Both the position numbers and the translations under genes were made by a program. A stretch of 64,000 bases of DNA from Oenococcus kitaharae (GTDB lineage Bacteria; Bacillota; Bacilli; Lactobacillales; Lactobacillaceae). Under the pieces are notes generated by a model. That model was given only the letters and a program-made list of their open reading frames with translations. It ran no database searches and was not told where the DNA came from. The stretch lies in the NCBI RefSeq assembly GCF_025758695.1, contig NZ_JANJQP010000003.1, positions 310,001-374,000 of the forward strand. The letters are read 5' to 3'. Each line of letters starts with the position of its first letter. The first letter of the stretch is position 1. Of the stretch, positions 42,603-52,830 are shown one piece after another.

Positions 42603-43674
42603 AGAAAAAACACCACACTACACTTTGAGCGATTTTGATTATGATCTGCCCAAAGAATTAATTGCTCAGACACCCTTAAAGCAGCGTGACAGTTCCCGCA
42701 TGCTGGTTTTAAACGCCGACAGCGGTGCCTATGAGGACAAGCATTTTTATGATATTCTCGATTATTTAAATCCCGGTGATGCTTTGGTGATGAATAATTC
42801 GCGTGTGATTCCTGCACGTTTGCACGGCTGGCGGCCTGATACGAAAGGGCATGTGGAGGTCTTGTTACTGCGGCAGGATCACGGTGATGTTTGGGAGACG
42901 TTAGTCAAGCCGGCCAAAAAATTTCCGATTGGCTCAACGATTGATTTTGGTGACGAAAATCAGACGGTCATGACTGGTGAAGTTGTTGGCGAACTCGAGC
43001 ACGGCGGACGTTATGTTGAATTTCATTATGATGGCATTTTCATGGAACTGCTCGATAAATTAGGCGAGATGCCGCTGCCGCCATATATTAAAGAAAAGCT
43101 GGCCGACCAAGAACGTTATCAAACGGTCTATTCCAAAGTCGAAGGTTCTGCCGCTGCACCAACTGCCGGCCTTCATTGGACGCCGGAACTACTGGATAAA
43201 GTCCGTGCCAAGGGTGTCAAGACGATTGAACTAACTTTGCACGTTGGCTTAGGAACTTTTCGTCCAGTCGAAGAAGAAGATATCGATCATCACAAGATGC
43301 ACTCGGAATTCTATCAGTTGAGTCAGCGGGCAGCCGATGAAATCAATCAGGTCCGCAAGCAAGGCGGAAAAATTGTTGCTACGGGAACTACGACGATTCG
43401 GACTTTGGAGACCATTGGCCATAAATTTAATGGCGATCAATATGGACAGGAATTAAAAGCTGATTCTGGCTGGACCGATATTTTCATCAAACCCGGTTTT
43501 AAATGGACAACTGTCGATGCCTTTATTACAAATTTCCACTTGCCTAAATCGACCTTAGTCATGCTGGTCGCTGCCTTTACAGGTCGGGAAAACATTTTGA
43601 ACGCCTATGCCCACGCGATTAAAGAAAAATATCGTTTCTTCTCATTTGGCGATGCGATGTTCATTCACAGATAA
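42595..43674 (+). CDS. queA: S-adenosylmethionine:tRNA ribosyltransferase-isomerase
   Basis: This 359-residue enzyme of queuosine synthesis transfers the ribosyl part of AdoMet to preQ1 in tRNA. Typical segments are [35 protein letters not shown], and GLHWTPELL with [18 protein letters not shown] precedes ATG 42595. It ends the ruvAB-pcp-queA operon. Confidence 0.96.
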   Translation: MTEEKTPHYTLSDFDYDLPKELIAQTPLKQRDSSRMLVLNADSGAYEDKHFYDILDYLNPGDALVMNNSRVIPARLHGWRPDTKGHVEVLLLRQDHGDVWETLVKPAKKFPIGSTIDFGDENQTVMTGEVVGELEHGGRYVEFHYDGIFMELLDKLGEMPLPPYIKEKLADQERYQTVYSKVEGSAAAPTAGLHWTPELLDKVRAKGVKTIELTLHVGLGTFRPVEEEDIDHHKMHSEFYQLSQRAADEINQVRKQGGKIVATGTTTIRTLETIGHKFNGDQYGQELKADSGWTDIFIKPGFKWTTVDAFITNFHLPKSTLVMLVAAFTGRENILNAYAHAIKEKYRFFSFGDAMFIHR

Positions 43675-43682
43675 ATCCTGCT

Positions 43683-43706
43683 AAACAGCCGAAAAGCTGT
43701 TTTTTA
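43683..43706 (+). terminator. intrinsic terminator after queA
   Basis: AACAGC (43684-43689) pairs with GCTGTT (43696-43701), followed by T's. Confidence 0.82.
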
Positions 43707-43731
43707 TTTGCTGCGACTCTAAAATAGAAGC

Positions 43732-44716
43732 ATGTGTACATCAATTTTTCAAACAGCCAAAAACGGTCAGCATTTATTTTCTCGGACGATGGATTGGGAA
43801 GGCCTATATGCTTTTCCAACGTTTTTACCACGCAACTATCAGTGGCGCTCTGCTTTTGATGGGAAAACCTACAATTCCCGCTATGCCTTAATTGGCAGCG
43901 GTCATGCAGTTGCCGACCGTGCCGATATTTCTGATGGCGTGAATGAGCACGGGTTATCGGTCCAGAAACTTACTTTTTCGGCTGGCAAAGATCATTTTGC
44001 TCAAAGCCGCAAAGCTAGCTACACACAAATTGCGCCTTTTGAGTTTCCCTTGTGGGCCATGACGCAGTTTGATTCAGTGAGCTCCTTGCTGGCAGCTTTG
44101 CCGACATTGGAAATTATGAATGATCAAGAAGCTGTCCGTGAGTATGGAGAGGCTGATCTTCATTTTGCCGCGGCTGACCCGACTGGCCGTTTTGTGATTA
44201 TCGAACCCTTAAGCATGCCGATGCGCGTGATTGAAAACCCGCTAGGTGTTGTGACGAATGCCGGTGATTTTCAAAAAGAGGCTGCTAAACTAGCTGATTA
44301 TATGACACTGCTTCCGGAATATGCAGCTGGTCGGCTGCCATATAATTCGCAGCACGTATCGACTGGTGATTTTTTCTGGAAAAAAGCAGTTTCCCGGCGG
44401 TTATACACCCAGTGCCAGATTCATTCGCGCAGCTTATTTAAAAGAACGCATGACGGCAGCTGCAGACGAACAGCATCAGTTAGTCGCAGCTTGGCATATT
44501 TTAAATGCTGTGACTGTGCCGAAGATGCCAGCTCGCTCGCAGACTTACACAGTTTACCGTTCGGCAGTCGCACTTGAATCAAAAACACTTTATTATGAAA
44601 GCTACGATAGTCAGCAAATTTACAAAATCGTTTTGGATGATCATTTGGCAGCTCAGACAAAGGCTATATCTTTTGAAAAACAAATTCGTGATTTTCATGT
44701 ACAATCATTGGATTAG
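43732..44716 (+). pseudogene. choloylglycine hydrolase/penicillin V acylase family, frameshifted
   Basis: The frame from ATG 43732 reads MCTSIFQTAKNGQHLFSRTM with the nucleophile Cys2, then NEHGLSVQKL, up to TGDFFWKK near 44382. The family-type continuation FPGGYTPSARFIRAAYLKER lies in the other frame and runs to 44716. Removing one A from the run of six (44380-44385) joins both into about 327 residues, the usual family length. The gene may be a true pseudogene, a transcriptional-slippage gene or a homopolymer error. Members hydrolyse bile salts, penicillin V or acyl-homoserine lactones. TAAAAT lies 6 nt before the ATG. Confidence 0.85.
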
Positions 44717-44742
44717 CTTGCGACGGCTGCGAGTTTTTGTTT
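44717..44742 (+). terminator. intrinsic terminator before lepA
   Basis: CTTGC (44717-44721) pairs with GCGAG (44729-44733), followed by TTTTTGTTTT. Confidence 0.65.
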
Positions 44743-44770
44743 TCCCGAATGGATTGATAAGATTAAGATA

Positions 44771-46621
44771 ATGAGTTCTCTTGAAAAACAATTAGATCGT
44801 CAAAAACATATTCGAAACTTTAGTATCGTGGCCCATATTGATCATGGCAAATCCACGATTGCTGACCGCATTTTGGAAATGACGCATACGGTCGCCGAGC
44901 GGCAAATGAAGGCTCAGATTCTTGATGATATGCCCTTGGAACGCGAGCGCGGCATCACGATCAAAATGAATGCTGTTGAGGTACATTATGATGCCAAAGA
45001 TGGCCAACGCTACATCTTTCATCTGATTGATACCCCTGGGCATGTCGATTTTTCCTATGAAGTTTCCCGGGCACTAGCGGCAGCTGATGGTGCTTTATTG
45101 GTTGTGGATGCAAGTCAGGGCGTACAGGCACAGACTTTAGCCAATGTTTATTTGGCTTTAGATAATAATCTGGAAATTCTGCCGGTTATCAATAAGATTG
45201 ATCTGCCTTCAGCGGATCCGGCCGGTACCAAAGCAGAAATTGAGGATGATATCGGTATTGATACGAGCGAAGCTGTCGATGTCTCAGCTAAAAGCGGCTT
45301 AGGCATAGACCGTTTATTAGAACAGATTGTCCATATAATCCCGGCGCCTAGCGGAGATTTATTAGCACCGCTGCAGGCTCTAGTGTTTGATTCAAAATAT
45401 GACCCTTACCGCGGTGTTGTTTTGTCTATTCGTGTTAAAGAAGGGCAGGTACATGTCGGTGACAAGATTCGTTTGATGAATTCACAGACGGATTATGAAG
45501 TGACTGAGTTAGGGGTTTTCTCGCCGGATGCGCGTCCTTTAGAGGAATTGATCGCCGGGGATGTCGGCTATTTGACAGCAGCGATTAAAGATATTCACAG
45601 CGCTCGTTCTGGTGATACGGTTACCTTGGCAGATCGCCCGGCAGCGCATCCTCTAAAAGGGTACCGGCCGATGACATCCATGGTTTATGCTGGTATTTAT
45701 CCCAGTGACAACGCCCGTTATAACGATTTGCGCGATGCACTGGACAAATTAAGCTTAAATGATGCCAGCCTGGAATATGAACCGGAAACTTCAACAGCTT
45801 TAGGCTTTGGTTTTCGTGTTGGTTTTCTAGGCCTGCTGCACATGGATGTTGTCCAAGAACGTCTGGAACGCGAATTTGATTTGGAAATTGTCATTACAGC
45901 GCCGACAGTCACTTACCATGTGCTTAAAAGTGACGGCAGCGAAGTCGATGTTTCCAATCCATCTGAATTACCGGATGCCAGTCAAATTAAAGAAATTCGC
46001 GAGCCCTTTGTTCATGCGACAATCATGGTACCCGAGGAATTTGTCGGGCCGGTCATGGAATTAGCTCAGGCCAAACGCGGTATTTTTATCACGATGAATT
46101 ATCTGGACAAATCCCGTGTCAATGTTGAATATAAAATACCCTTGTCGGAAATTATTTTCGATTTCTTTGACAAACTGAAATCATCGACTAAGGGCTATGC
46201 CAGCTTGGATTATAGTTTGGATGGCTTTGTGGCCAGCGATTTAAAACGGATTGATATCCTCTTAAATGGCGATAAAATTGATGCCTTGAGCTTTATTGCA
46301 TACAAAGATTTTGCCGAGAATCGTGCTCGCGTGGTGACAAGCAAACTAAAAGAGACGATTCCGCGCCAGAATTTTGAGATTCCGATCCAGGCAGCTATTG
46401 GATCAAAAATCATCGCGCGGACCAATATTAAGGCTTACCGAAAAGATGTGACGGCCAGAATTCATACAGGAGATCCTGATAGACGTGCTAAATTATTGGA
46501 CAAGCAGCGTCGAGGCAAAGCGCGTATGAAGTCAGTTGGTAAAGTCGATATTCCGCAGACAGCGTTCATGTCTATTCTGAAAAACGAAGATGATGAGCAA
46601 TATAATAAGGGGCTTTCGTGA
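44771..46621 (+). CDS. lepA: elongation factor 4 (LepA)
   Basis: This 616-residue translational GTPase has G1 [10 protein letters not shown]3 DTPGHVDFS and G4 [13 protein letters not shown]-like domains II, III and V and the unique LepA C-terminal domain ([20 protein letters not shown]) follow. It back-translocates or remodels stalled ribosomes. No SD is seen before the ATG. An extended -10, TGATAAGAT, lies 7 nt upstream, again suggesting a leaderless mRNA. Confidence 0.97.
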   Translation: MSSLEKQLDRQKHIRNFSIVAHIDHGKSTIADRILEMTHTVAERQMKAQILDDMPLERERGITIKMNAVEVHYDAKDGQRYIFHLIDTPGHVDFSYEVSRALAAADGALLVVDASQGVQAQTLANVYLALDNNLEILPVINKIDLPSADPAGTKAEIEDDIGIDTSEAVDVSAKSGLGIDRLLEQIVHIIPAPSGDLLAPLQALVFDSKYDPYRGVVLSIRVKEGQVHVGDKIRLMNSQTDYEVTELGVFSPDARPLEELIAGDVGYLTAAIKDIHSARSGDTVTLADRPAAHPLKGYRPMTSMVYAGIYPSDNARYNDLRDALDKLSLNDASLEYEPETSTALGFGFRVGFLGLLHMDVVQERLEREFDLEIVITAPTVTYHVLKSDGSEVDVSNPSELPDASQIKEIREPFVHATIMVPEEFVGPVMELAQAKRGIFITMNYLDKSRVNVEYKIPLSEIIFDFFDKLKSSTKGYASLDYSLDGFVASDLKRIDILLNGDKIDALSFIAYKDFAENRARVVTSKLKETIPRQNFEIPIQAAIGSKIIARTNIKAYRKDVTARIHTGDPDRRAKLLDKQRRGKARMKSVGKVDIPQTAFMSILKNEDDEQYNKGLS

Positions 46622-47316
46622 TTGGCCATGTTAAAAAATTAATCATGTTTGCTTCGGGGATGATTTTTTTGGTCGTCCTTTTTTCACTTTTTTTCTATCT
46701 TTACAATCAGCCAAACAGTCAATTAGCCAGGCGCGATGCGGCTATTATTTGCCGCGGGGCTTTAACGAATCGCTTAGATTCGGCCTACATTTATTCCGGT
46801 CGTCCAGTCAACAAGTCTGACTATATTCATAGTATTCAGATTAATTTGGGACGCAATCTTGTTTTAAGCCCATCTTTAACCTATAAAAAAATTCACTACC
46901 AGAGGCAAACGGTACTGCATGATATTGCTGGTAAAATGTATCGTCTGCAATTTTCTAAAAGGCCAGACAGTCTCGGCCGTATACTACTAAACAATACACA
47001 TACAGCACGTGTTGATTATCAGGTCCAGAAAATCGATCTGGGCCGGATTTTAGATCATTTGATTAGTCTCTCTGAAAACGATTTGACAAAAGCACAGCGA
47101 AGCCCGCGTCTATCTAATTTAAGCCAATCGCAAATTGCGCTGCTTCAATATATTCTGATCTCAAACAACTGGCGGCGTTATATTGCCACTTATAATGGGA
47201 AGGCCCCAATTGTCCGATCAAGTTTTACAATGGTCTTTGATCCGAGAAAAAAGCGCTTTGTGATTGACCGCAAAACGCTGCAATTAATTCAATCAAGTGG
47301 GGTGTCTGATGAATAA
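46618..47316 (+). CDS. unknown protein with N-terminal membrane anchor
   Basis: In this 232-residue protein a single hydrophobic helix (about 7-28) leads to an extracellular-type, basic, tyrosine-rich domain without Cys. It belongs to no family I recognise. GTG 46618 overlaps the lepA stop (GTGA), so it is coupled to lepA. The 3' end overlaps the next dehydrogenase gene by 8 nt. Confidence 0.75.
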   Translation: MIGHVKKLIMFASGMIFLVVLFSLFFYLYNQPNSQLARRDAAIICRGALTNRLDSAYIYSGRPVNKSDYIHSIQINLGRNLVLSPSLTYKKIHYQRQTVLHDIAGKMYRLQFSKRPDSLGRILLNNTHTARVDYQVQKIDLGRILDHLISLSENDLTKAQRSPRLSNLSQSQIALLQYILISNNWRRYIATYNGKAPIVRSSFTMVFDPRKKRFVIDRKTLQLIQSSGVSDE

Positions 47317-48370
47317 TCATATTTCAAATCAAGTTCGGCAGGCTGCTAAGAATCTTGTTTCGGAAAAACAAACTGCCTATTCTTTTAATCCTAAATTGCT
47401 TATTCCACAAGAAGGTGCTATTTTCAAAAAGGAAATCGGCCTGCCTGCTATTGGCGAGCATGATATTTTTGTCCAGGTGCAAGCAGTTTCTGTGAATCCT
47501 GTGGATGGCAAATTACGTACTGTCACAAATCCAGAAAAAGTTGCCGTTCTTGGTTACGATGCTTTTGGAAAAGTCCTTCAAGTCGGTAAAAGCGTCACAC
47601 GTTTTCATGTTGGCGATTCGGCTTACTACGCAGGAACGACGGCCAGAAACGGCAGCAATGAACAATATCAGTCTGTTGATGAACGTCTGGCAGGCCATCC
47701 AGCTCAAAAACTGACCGCAGCGCGATCAGCTGCTATGCCGTTAACCAGTCTGACTGCTTATGAAATTTTAGTTGATCATTTGGGGCTTGATTTTCAAAGC
47801 AAGTCGGCACAAGGCAGCAAAATGCTGGTGATTAACGGTGCTGGCGGCGTAGGCTCGATTTTGGTACAGATGGCAGCCTATTTAGGCATTGAAGTGTCTG
47901 TCACTGCCCATTCAGAAGCTTCGATAAATTGGCTCAAACAATACCCGATTGACCGAATTTACGATTATCATGATTTAAACGAGAATTTAGCTGATCAAAA
48001 GTTTGATTACATTGTTTTCCTGTATGACCCGGCGCCATATTGGCAGACAGCAATCGAACACATCAAGCCTTACGGCAGGCTGGTTTCCATTGTCGGTACG
48101 GAGACACCGCTGAATATGGGGCCTTTGAAGAATATTGCTGCCCAATTTAGTTGGGAATATATGTTTGCAAAGTCGGATTTCAATCATGACCTCTTAAGCC
48201 AGGGGCAAGCTCTGGACGAAGTAGCGCTGCTGTTAGATGCTGGTGTTTTAAAATCAACTTTGAATCAGACTTTTGATCATTTGAGTGCTGGCAACTTGAT
48301 TCAAGCCTATGCACTGTTGGATTCAGGAAAAACACAAGGAAAGATTGTCTTAACGGCACCTTTCCAATAA
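47309..48370 (+). CDS. zinc-type/quinone oxidoreductase-like dehydrogenase
   Basis: This 353-residue medium-chain dehydrogenase lacks zinc ligands. VQAVSVNPVDGKLR and YDAFGKVLQVGKSVTRFHVGD are from the catalytic domain, and GAGGVGSILVQMAAYLGIEV is the nucleotide motif. It belongs to the ZADH/quinone oxidoreductase group, acting on small carbonyl or quinone substrates. The ATG 47309 follows GGGGTG. Confidence 0.9.
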   Translation: MNNHISNQVRQAAKNLVSEKQTAYSFNPKLLIPQEGAIFKKEIGLPAIGEHDIFVQVQAVSVNPVDGKLRTVTNPEKVAVLGYDAFGKVLQVGKSVTRFHVGDSAYYAGTTARNGSNEQYQSVDERLAGHPAQKLTAARSAAMPLTSLTAYEILVDHLGLDFQSKSAQGSKMLVINGAGGVGSILVQMAAYLGIEVSVTAHSEASINWLKQYPIDRIYDYHDLNENLADQKFDYIVFLYDPAPYWQTAIEHIKPYGRLVSIVGTETPLNMGPLKNIAAQFSWEYMFAKSDFNHDLLSQGQALDEVALLLDAGVLKSTLNQTFDHLSAGNLIQAYALLDSGKTQGKIVLTAPFQ

Positions 48371-48391
48371 TTATTTTGAAAGTGAGCAAGC

Positions 48392-49153
48392 ATGACAGCA
48401 CGTTTTTTTCTTGAAGATCCCGCCGAGTTTAGTAGGGAAGCTTCAATTACACAAACACATAATCCGGATGTTTTTCATCATCTTAAGGATGTTTTGCGTG
48501 CTCGTGCTGGCGACCAAGTCGAATTAGTAGCGCAAGGGGCCGCTTATTTGGCATCGGTCAGTGATCTAACGGTTGATCGAATAAAATTCCAAAGCATTAC
48601 TGCCATTGCTAAGAATCCGGAAATGCCCAAGAAGATAACTTTAGTGCTGCCGCTGCTTAAATCTGATCATCTCGACTGGTTGATACAAAAAGCGACTGAA
48701 CTTGGATGCGGACAAATTATCTTGACGAACTTTGTTTATAGTGTGGCTCAGGCTTCTAAAATTGATCGCAAGCTGCCTCGCTGGAAAAAAATTATTAAGA
48801 ATGCTGCCGAACAGTCGCATCGCTTAGTGCTGCCGGATCTCTCTTTTCAAAAAGATTATCTTCAGACAGTTCGGCTTTCGGCCAGCCAGATTGGCCTTGT
48901 TGCCTGGGAAGAAAGCGCTAAATCCGGTGAAACCAGTAACTTACACGCCTCCTTGCAAAAAGCCGCCCAAAATCCCGCTATTTCAGGGCTTGTGGCGGTA
49001 TTGGGGCCAGAGGGAGGCATTAGCCGAAACGAAATCGCGCTCCTTCAAAATGCCGGTTTTATTTGTGTTGGTCTTGGTCCCAGAATTCTGCGGGCGGAAA
49101 CCGCGCCACTTTATTTGCTCTCTGCAGCCAGTCTTTTGATAGAATTGAGCTAA
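48392..49153 (+). CDS. rsmE: 16S rRNA (uracil1498-N3)-methyltransferase
   Basis: This 253-residue SPOUT methyltransferase has an N-terminal PUA-like part with HHLKDVLRARAGDQVELV. The C-terminal knot has LGPEGGISRNEIALL and LGPRILRAETAPLYLLSA for AdoMet. It methylates U1498 of 16S rRNA. Confidence 0.95.
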   Translation: MTARFFLEDPAEFSREASITQTHNPDVFHHLKDVLRARAGDQVELVAQGAAYLASVSDLTVDRIKFQSITAIAKNPEMPKKITLVLPLLKSDHLDWLIQKATELGCGQIILTNFVYSVAQASKIDRKLPRWKKIIKNAAEQSHRLVLPDLSFQKDYLQTVRLSASQIGLVAWEESAKSGETSNLHASLQKAAQNPAISGLVAVLGPEGGISRNEIALLQNAGFICVGLGPRILRAETAPLYLLSAASLLIELS

Positions 49154-49156
49154 CTT

Positions 49157-49558
49157 ATGGCGAAATTGATTAAAAAACGGTATTTATTCTGGTTTATCCT
49201 TTCTGTTCTTCTCAGTATTTTTGGGCCCTTGTTTTTTAGGTTGAATTTTTTAGACGGTTTTAGACGGATTGTTATTTTGTTGGGGTTGATTTTCGGCGGC
49301 TTTTCTCTTTATTCGGGCTTTTATTTCCGTCGTTATGGTTTAAAATTTTGGGGAATTTTTATTTTCCCACTCACTTTCAGTACAATTAATCTGCTTTGGC
49401 GCGTCTTGTTTGGCGGATCGCTGGTTTCGCGTAATTATGCCTATTTTTTTGCCGCATTTTACCTGGTACTGAGTTTATTTACTTTTGTCAGTGATGCAGA
49501 TGATAGTGATAACCACAATGATATGCCGGTTGATGGCGGATTTAAGGAGGTGAAATGA
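49157..49558 (+). CDS. four-helix membrane protein of unknown function
   Basis: This 133-residue protein has about four hydrophobic segments and a polar acidic tail (SDADDSDNHNDMPVDGG). No family is assigned. It lies 3 bp after rsmE and overlaps the RSH gene start, so it shares their transcript. Confidence 0.75.
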   Translation: MAKLIKKRYLFWFILSVLLSIFGPLFFRLNFLDGFRRIVILLGLIFGGFSLYSGFYFRRYGLKFWGIFIFPLTFSTINLLWRVLFGGSLVSRNYAYFFAAFYLVLSLFTFVSDADDSDNHNDMPVDGGFKEVK

Positions 49559-51804
49559 TGGCACAAGTTGAGAATCGTTCTTTTCAAGAAGTTCATGATG
49601 TGTATAAAAGCTACTTGCCGGCGGATCAGGTCAAACGGATTGACGCAGCATATGAATTAGCCAAGAAGATGCATGCCGGCCAGAAACGCAAGACTGGTGA
49701 AGACTATATCTATCACCCGATTCAGGTTGCTGGTATCCTAGCTGATTTGAAAATGGATCCAGATACAATTATTGCTGGCTTTTTGCATGATGTCGTTGAA
49801 GATACGCCGGAAACAAATGAAGAAATTCAAGCAGCTTTTGGCGATGATGTCGCTCAAATCGTGGATGGCGTGACAAAATTAGGCCGTATTCACTATGAAT
49901 CCACCGAAGAAAATATGGCTGAAAACCACCGCAAACTGTTGTTAGCGATGGCCAAAGATGTTCGTGTCATCATTGTGAAACTAGCTGACCGCTTGCATAA
50001 TATGCGGACACTGCAGGTTCATCGTTTGGAAAAACAGCACCGGATCGCCAGTGAGACATTGGATATTTATGCGCCCTTGGCTCATCGTTTGGGCCTTGCT
50101 AATATCAAATGGGAGCTGGAGGATCTCAGCCTGCGATACTTGGACCCAGACGAGTATCACCGGATTGCCAAAATGATGCATTCTCGCCGTGAGGAAAGGG
50201 ATGCTGATGTCGCTGCTGCAACCAAACAAATTGATAAAGCGATTGCAGACTTAAAAATCGGTTCATACGAAGTGACCGGTCGTCCTAAACACATCTATTC
50301 GATTTATCGTAAGATGACCGATAAGCACAAACAGTTTTCAGAAATCTATGATCTACTGGCTATCCGCGTGCTGGTCAGTACGGTCGCTGATTGTTATGCT
50401 GCTTTAGGCGCTATTCATGCCAAGTGGAAGCCGCTTCCGGGACGTTTCAAAGACTATATTGCGCTGCCCAAGCCTAACGGCTATCAATCTCTGCATACGA
50501 CGATTATTGGGCCAAACGGCCACCCCTTGGAGGTTCAGATCAGAACCTTTGAGATGCACCGCGTTGCCGAATTCGGAGTTGCCGCGCACTGGGCCTATAA
50601 AGAGAATAAAGGTTCCGACAAACGCGCCAAGGTTGCTGATTCCGATCAGCAGCATTTAAACGCTATCCAGGGTATTTTGGAATTACAGGAAGGCACCACG
50701 AACGCTGAGCAATTTGTTGATTCGGTCAAGGGCGATTTATTCTCTGATCGTGTCTACGCTTTTACGCCTAAAGGGGATGTTTTTGAGCTGCCGGTCGGGT
50801 CCAAACCGATTGATATGGCCTTTGCGATTCACTCTGATGTTGGCCTGCATACGGTCGGCGCTAAAGTGAATGGCAAAATAGTTCCTCTGGATTATGAAAT
50901 CAATACAGGCGATATTGTTGAAATCATTACAGCACAGACACCGAAAGTCTCACGTGACTGGCTGAGTTTGGTTGCCAGCCGTCGTGCCCGCAACAAGATT
51001 CGTGCCTACTTCAGACAGCAGGATCGTGCTAGCAATATCGAGGGCGGACGGCAGATGCTGGAGAAATATCTTCAGGACAAGCAATTGCCTGTTGAAGAAG
51101 CTATGACCGATGAAAACTTGACCCTAGCTGCATCAAAAATGCATCTTTTTTCCGGCGAGGATCTATTGGCTATGATCGGCTATGGCGAAGTTTCTCTGCA
51201 GCAAGCTGGCAATCGGCTGACAGAAGATATTCGTAAGAAAATAGCTGAGAAGAAAGCCGAAGAAGTTCAAGAGGCGTTGCTGGCCGGCAAAGAAGATGCT
51301 GCTAAAGGCCTGATTCGCAAGGGTAGTGCACCCGCTAAAAAGAACCGGCCCGAAGAAGATATTACGATTGCCGGAATTGATTCTTTGCTGATCCATCTGT
51401 CTAAATGCTGTACACCGATTCCAGGGGATGAGATTACGGGTTATATTACGCGTGGCCGAGGCGTGACAGTGCATCGCGCAAACTGTCCAAATATCAAAAA
51501 GACTCTGGAACAGAATGATCGTATTATTGCCATCGATTGGAATAATCCTGATGGTAATCGGCCAAATTATGATGCTGATTTGATTGTGACCGGTTCAGAC
51601 AGGCCGGGTATTCTCAATGACGTGATTCGTTCGGTCAACGCCAATACTCATTATTTAAATGCTGTTTCGGCTCGCAATGAAAAAGATGGCGCTGTGATTA
51701 TCAGCCTGACTGTCGGCGTGAAGAATGTTGATCAGCTGCAGCATATTATCGATGCCATTGTTGGTGTCCACGATGTTTACGAAGCAGCTCGCGCATTTCA
51801 TTAA
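49558..51804 (+). CDS. rel: bifunctional (p)ppGpp synthetase/hydrolase (RelA/SpoT homologue)
   Basis: This is a 748-residue RSH protein. The hydrolase HD domain is intact (GFLHDVVEDTPETNEEI), and so is the synthetase domain (KHIYSIYRKM, GRFKDYIALPKPNGYQSLHT and EVQIRTFEMH). TGS (YAFTPKGDVFELP), a zinc-finger-like part with CCTPIPGDEI, and a C-terminal ACT domain follow. It controls the stringent response. AAGGAGG is 7 nt before ATG 49558. ATG 49555 is also possible. Confidence 0.96.
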   Translation: MAQVENRSFQEVHDVYKSYLPADQVKRIDAAYELAKKMHAGQKRKTGEDYIYHPIQVAGILADLKMDPDTIIAGFLHDVVEDTPETNEEIQAAFGDDVAQIVDGVTKLGRIHYESTEENMAENHRKLLLAMAKDVRVIIVKLADRLHNMRTLQVHRLEKQHRIASETLDIYAPLAHRLGLANIKWELEDLSLRYLDPDEYHRIAKMMHSRREERDADVAAATKQIDKAIADLKIGSYEVTGRPKHIYSIYRKMTDKHKQFSEIYDLLAIRVLVSTVADCYAALGAIHAKWKPLPGRFKDYIALPKPNGYQSLHTTIIGPNGHPLEVQIRTFEMHRVAEFGVAAHWAYKENKGSDKRAKVADSDQQHLNAIQGILELQEGTTNAEQFVDSVKGDLFSDRVYAFTPKGDVFELPVGSKPIDMAFAIHSDVGLHTVGAKVNGKIVPLDYEINTGDIVEIITAQTPKVSRDWLSLVASRRARNKIRAYFRQQDRASNIEGGRQMLEKYLQDKQLPVEEAMTDENLTLAASKMHLFSGEDLLAMIGYGEVSLQQAGNRLTEDIRKKIAEKKAEEVQEALLAGKEDAAKGLIRKGSAPAKKNRPEEDITIAGIDSLLIHLSKCCTPIPGDEITGYITRGRGVTVHRANCPNIKKTLEQNDRIIAIDWNNPDGNRPNYDADLIVTGSDRPGILNDVIRSVNANTHYLNAVSARNEKDGAVIISLTVGVKNVDQLQHIIDAIVGVHDVYEAARAFH

Positions 51805-51838
51805 AAAAGCGATTTCTCTTAGGGGAAGTCGCTTTTTA
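51805..51838. terminator. bidirectional terminator between rel and amidase genes
   Basis: AAAAGCGATTTC pairs with GAAGTCGCTTTT across a short purine loop, with A- and T-runs on either side. Confidence 0.83.
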
Positions 51839-52768
51839 TTCGGTCTTCTTCAATTTTGGTTGGACATTGTTAAACCAATCTTCTAAGGCGTTTCTTAGGT
51901 CATTAGCCACTGTTTGCCGGTAGCTGTCGGACTGGATGTACTGGAAATCGCTAGTATTATTTAAGTAACCCATTTCCAATAGGACTGAAGGCAGATAACT
52001 TTCTCGAATCACATAGAAATCGCCAAATTGTGCGCCGCGATTAGCAATTGGCAAATTGGTGAAATGGTTTTTAATGGTGTTGGCTAATTCATAGGAATTA
52101 CTTGTATCCCGATGATAGTAATATTCTGTAACACCTGATGCCGCATTTGCCACTTCAAAGTTATCATAATGGATACTGATAAAAGCGTCAGCGTGATATC
52201 TTTTAGAGATATCTGTGATTTTGGATAAAGGCCAAAGCAAACGGTCACTGTTGCGTGTCAAAATAACACGAGCACCTGTGGATGCTAGGGCATCTCTAAT
52301 TTGACGGACGGTTTTTAAAGTATATGTTTTCTCAAAATATCTGGGATCTGTTGTGCCGTCGACAGCCAAAGATCCTGGATCGGATCCGCCATGCCCGGCA
52401 TCTAGTACAATGGTCGCCTCTGCCATTCGATCAGGTGTGCCACTGGTGTTCTCATTATTTAGGTGCCAGCCAGCGACCCAACCTTTGTCACCTCGGGCGC
52501 CAATTCGAACCTGCAGCCAGCCGTGTGCCCGTTGGAGGACCGTCAGCCGCTGATTACGAGGCAGAACGGCCAGCTGATCGTACATGGGTCCAGGGCCGCT
52601 TCTTAAGATAGTACGGGTGGCTCGCAAACGGATTGTGTTGGCACTAGAAAAAATTTTAAGGGCTGGCGAATCAGTCGCATACAATGACATGATTAGCAGT
52701 GCACAAGCAAAAACGAAGCCGGCAGAGATGAATAATGGCACTGGTTTTTTTAAAATTTGTTTCAGCAC
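51836..52768 (-). CDS. N-acetylmuramoyl-L-alanine amidase with SH3b domain
   Basis: In this 310-residue wall hydrolase an N-terminal membrane or signal helix (about 12-30) is followed by an SH3b domain (RATRTILRSGPGPMYDQLAV to KGWVAGWHL). The Amidase_3 domain has the zinc ligands LDAGHGGSDPG, Glu in YFEKTYTL, and SIHYDN. The catalytic Glu lies in VLLEMGYLNN. It cuts the peptide from MurNAc. I chose GTG 52768, because TATAAT (52780-52775) lies exactly 6 nt upstream and there is no SD. An upstream ATG (52825) would include the promoter. Confidence 0.9.
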   Translation of the reverse strand: MLKQILKKPVPLFISAGFVFACALLIMSLYATDSPALKIFSSANTIRLRATRTILRSGPGPMYDQLAVLPRNQRLTVLQRAHGWLQVRIGARGDKGWVAGWHLNNENTSGTPDRMAEATIVLDAGHGGSDPGSLAVDGTTDPRYFEKTYTLKTVRQIRDALASTGARVILTRNSDRLLWPLSKITDISKRYHADAFISIHYDNFEVANAASGVTEYYYHRDTSNSYELANTIKNHFTNLPIANRGAQFGDFYVIRESYLPSVLLEMGYLNNTSDFQYIQSDSYRQTVANDLRNALEDWFNNVQPKLKKTE

Positions 52769-52830
52769 ATGCAAATTATATCTCAAGCCACCTTTGGCAA
52801 ATATTATCGCAGTGTTAAAATTCAATATGT

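Noticed and set aside
44321-44716. Separate gene starting at ATG 44321
   Set aside because: Its first 25 codons are out-of-frame sequence. The remainder continues the choloylglycine hydrolase.
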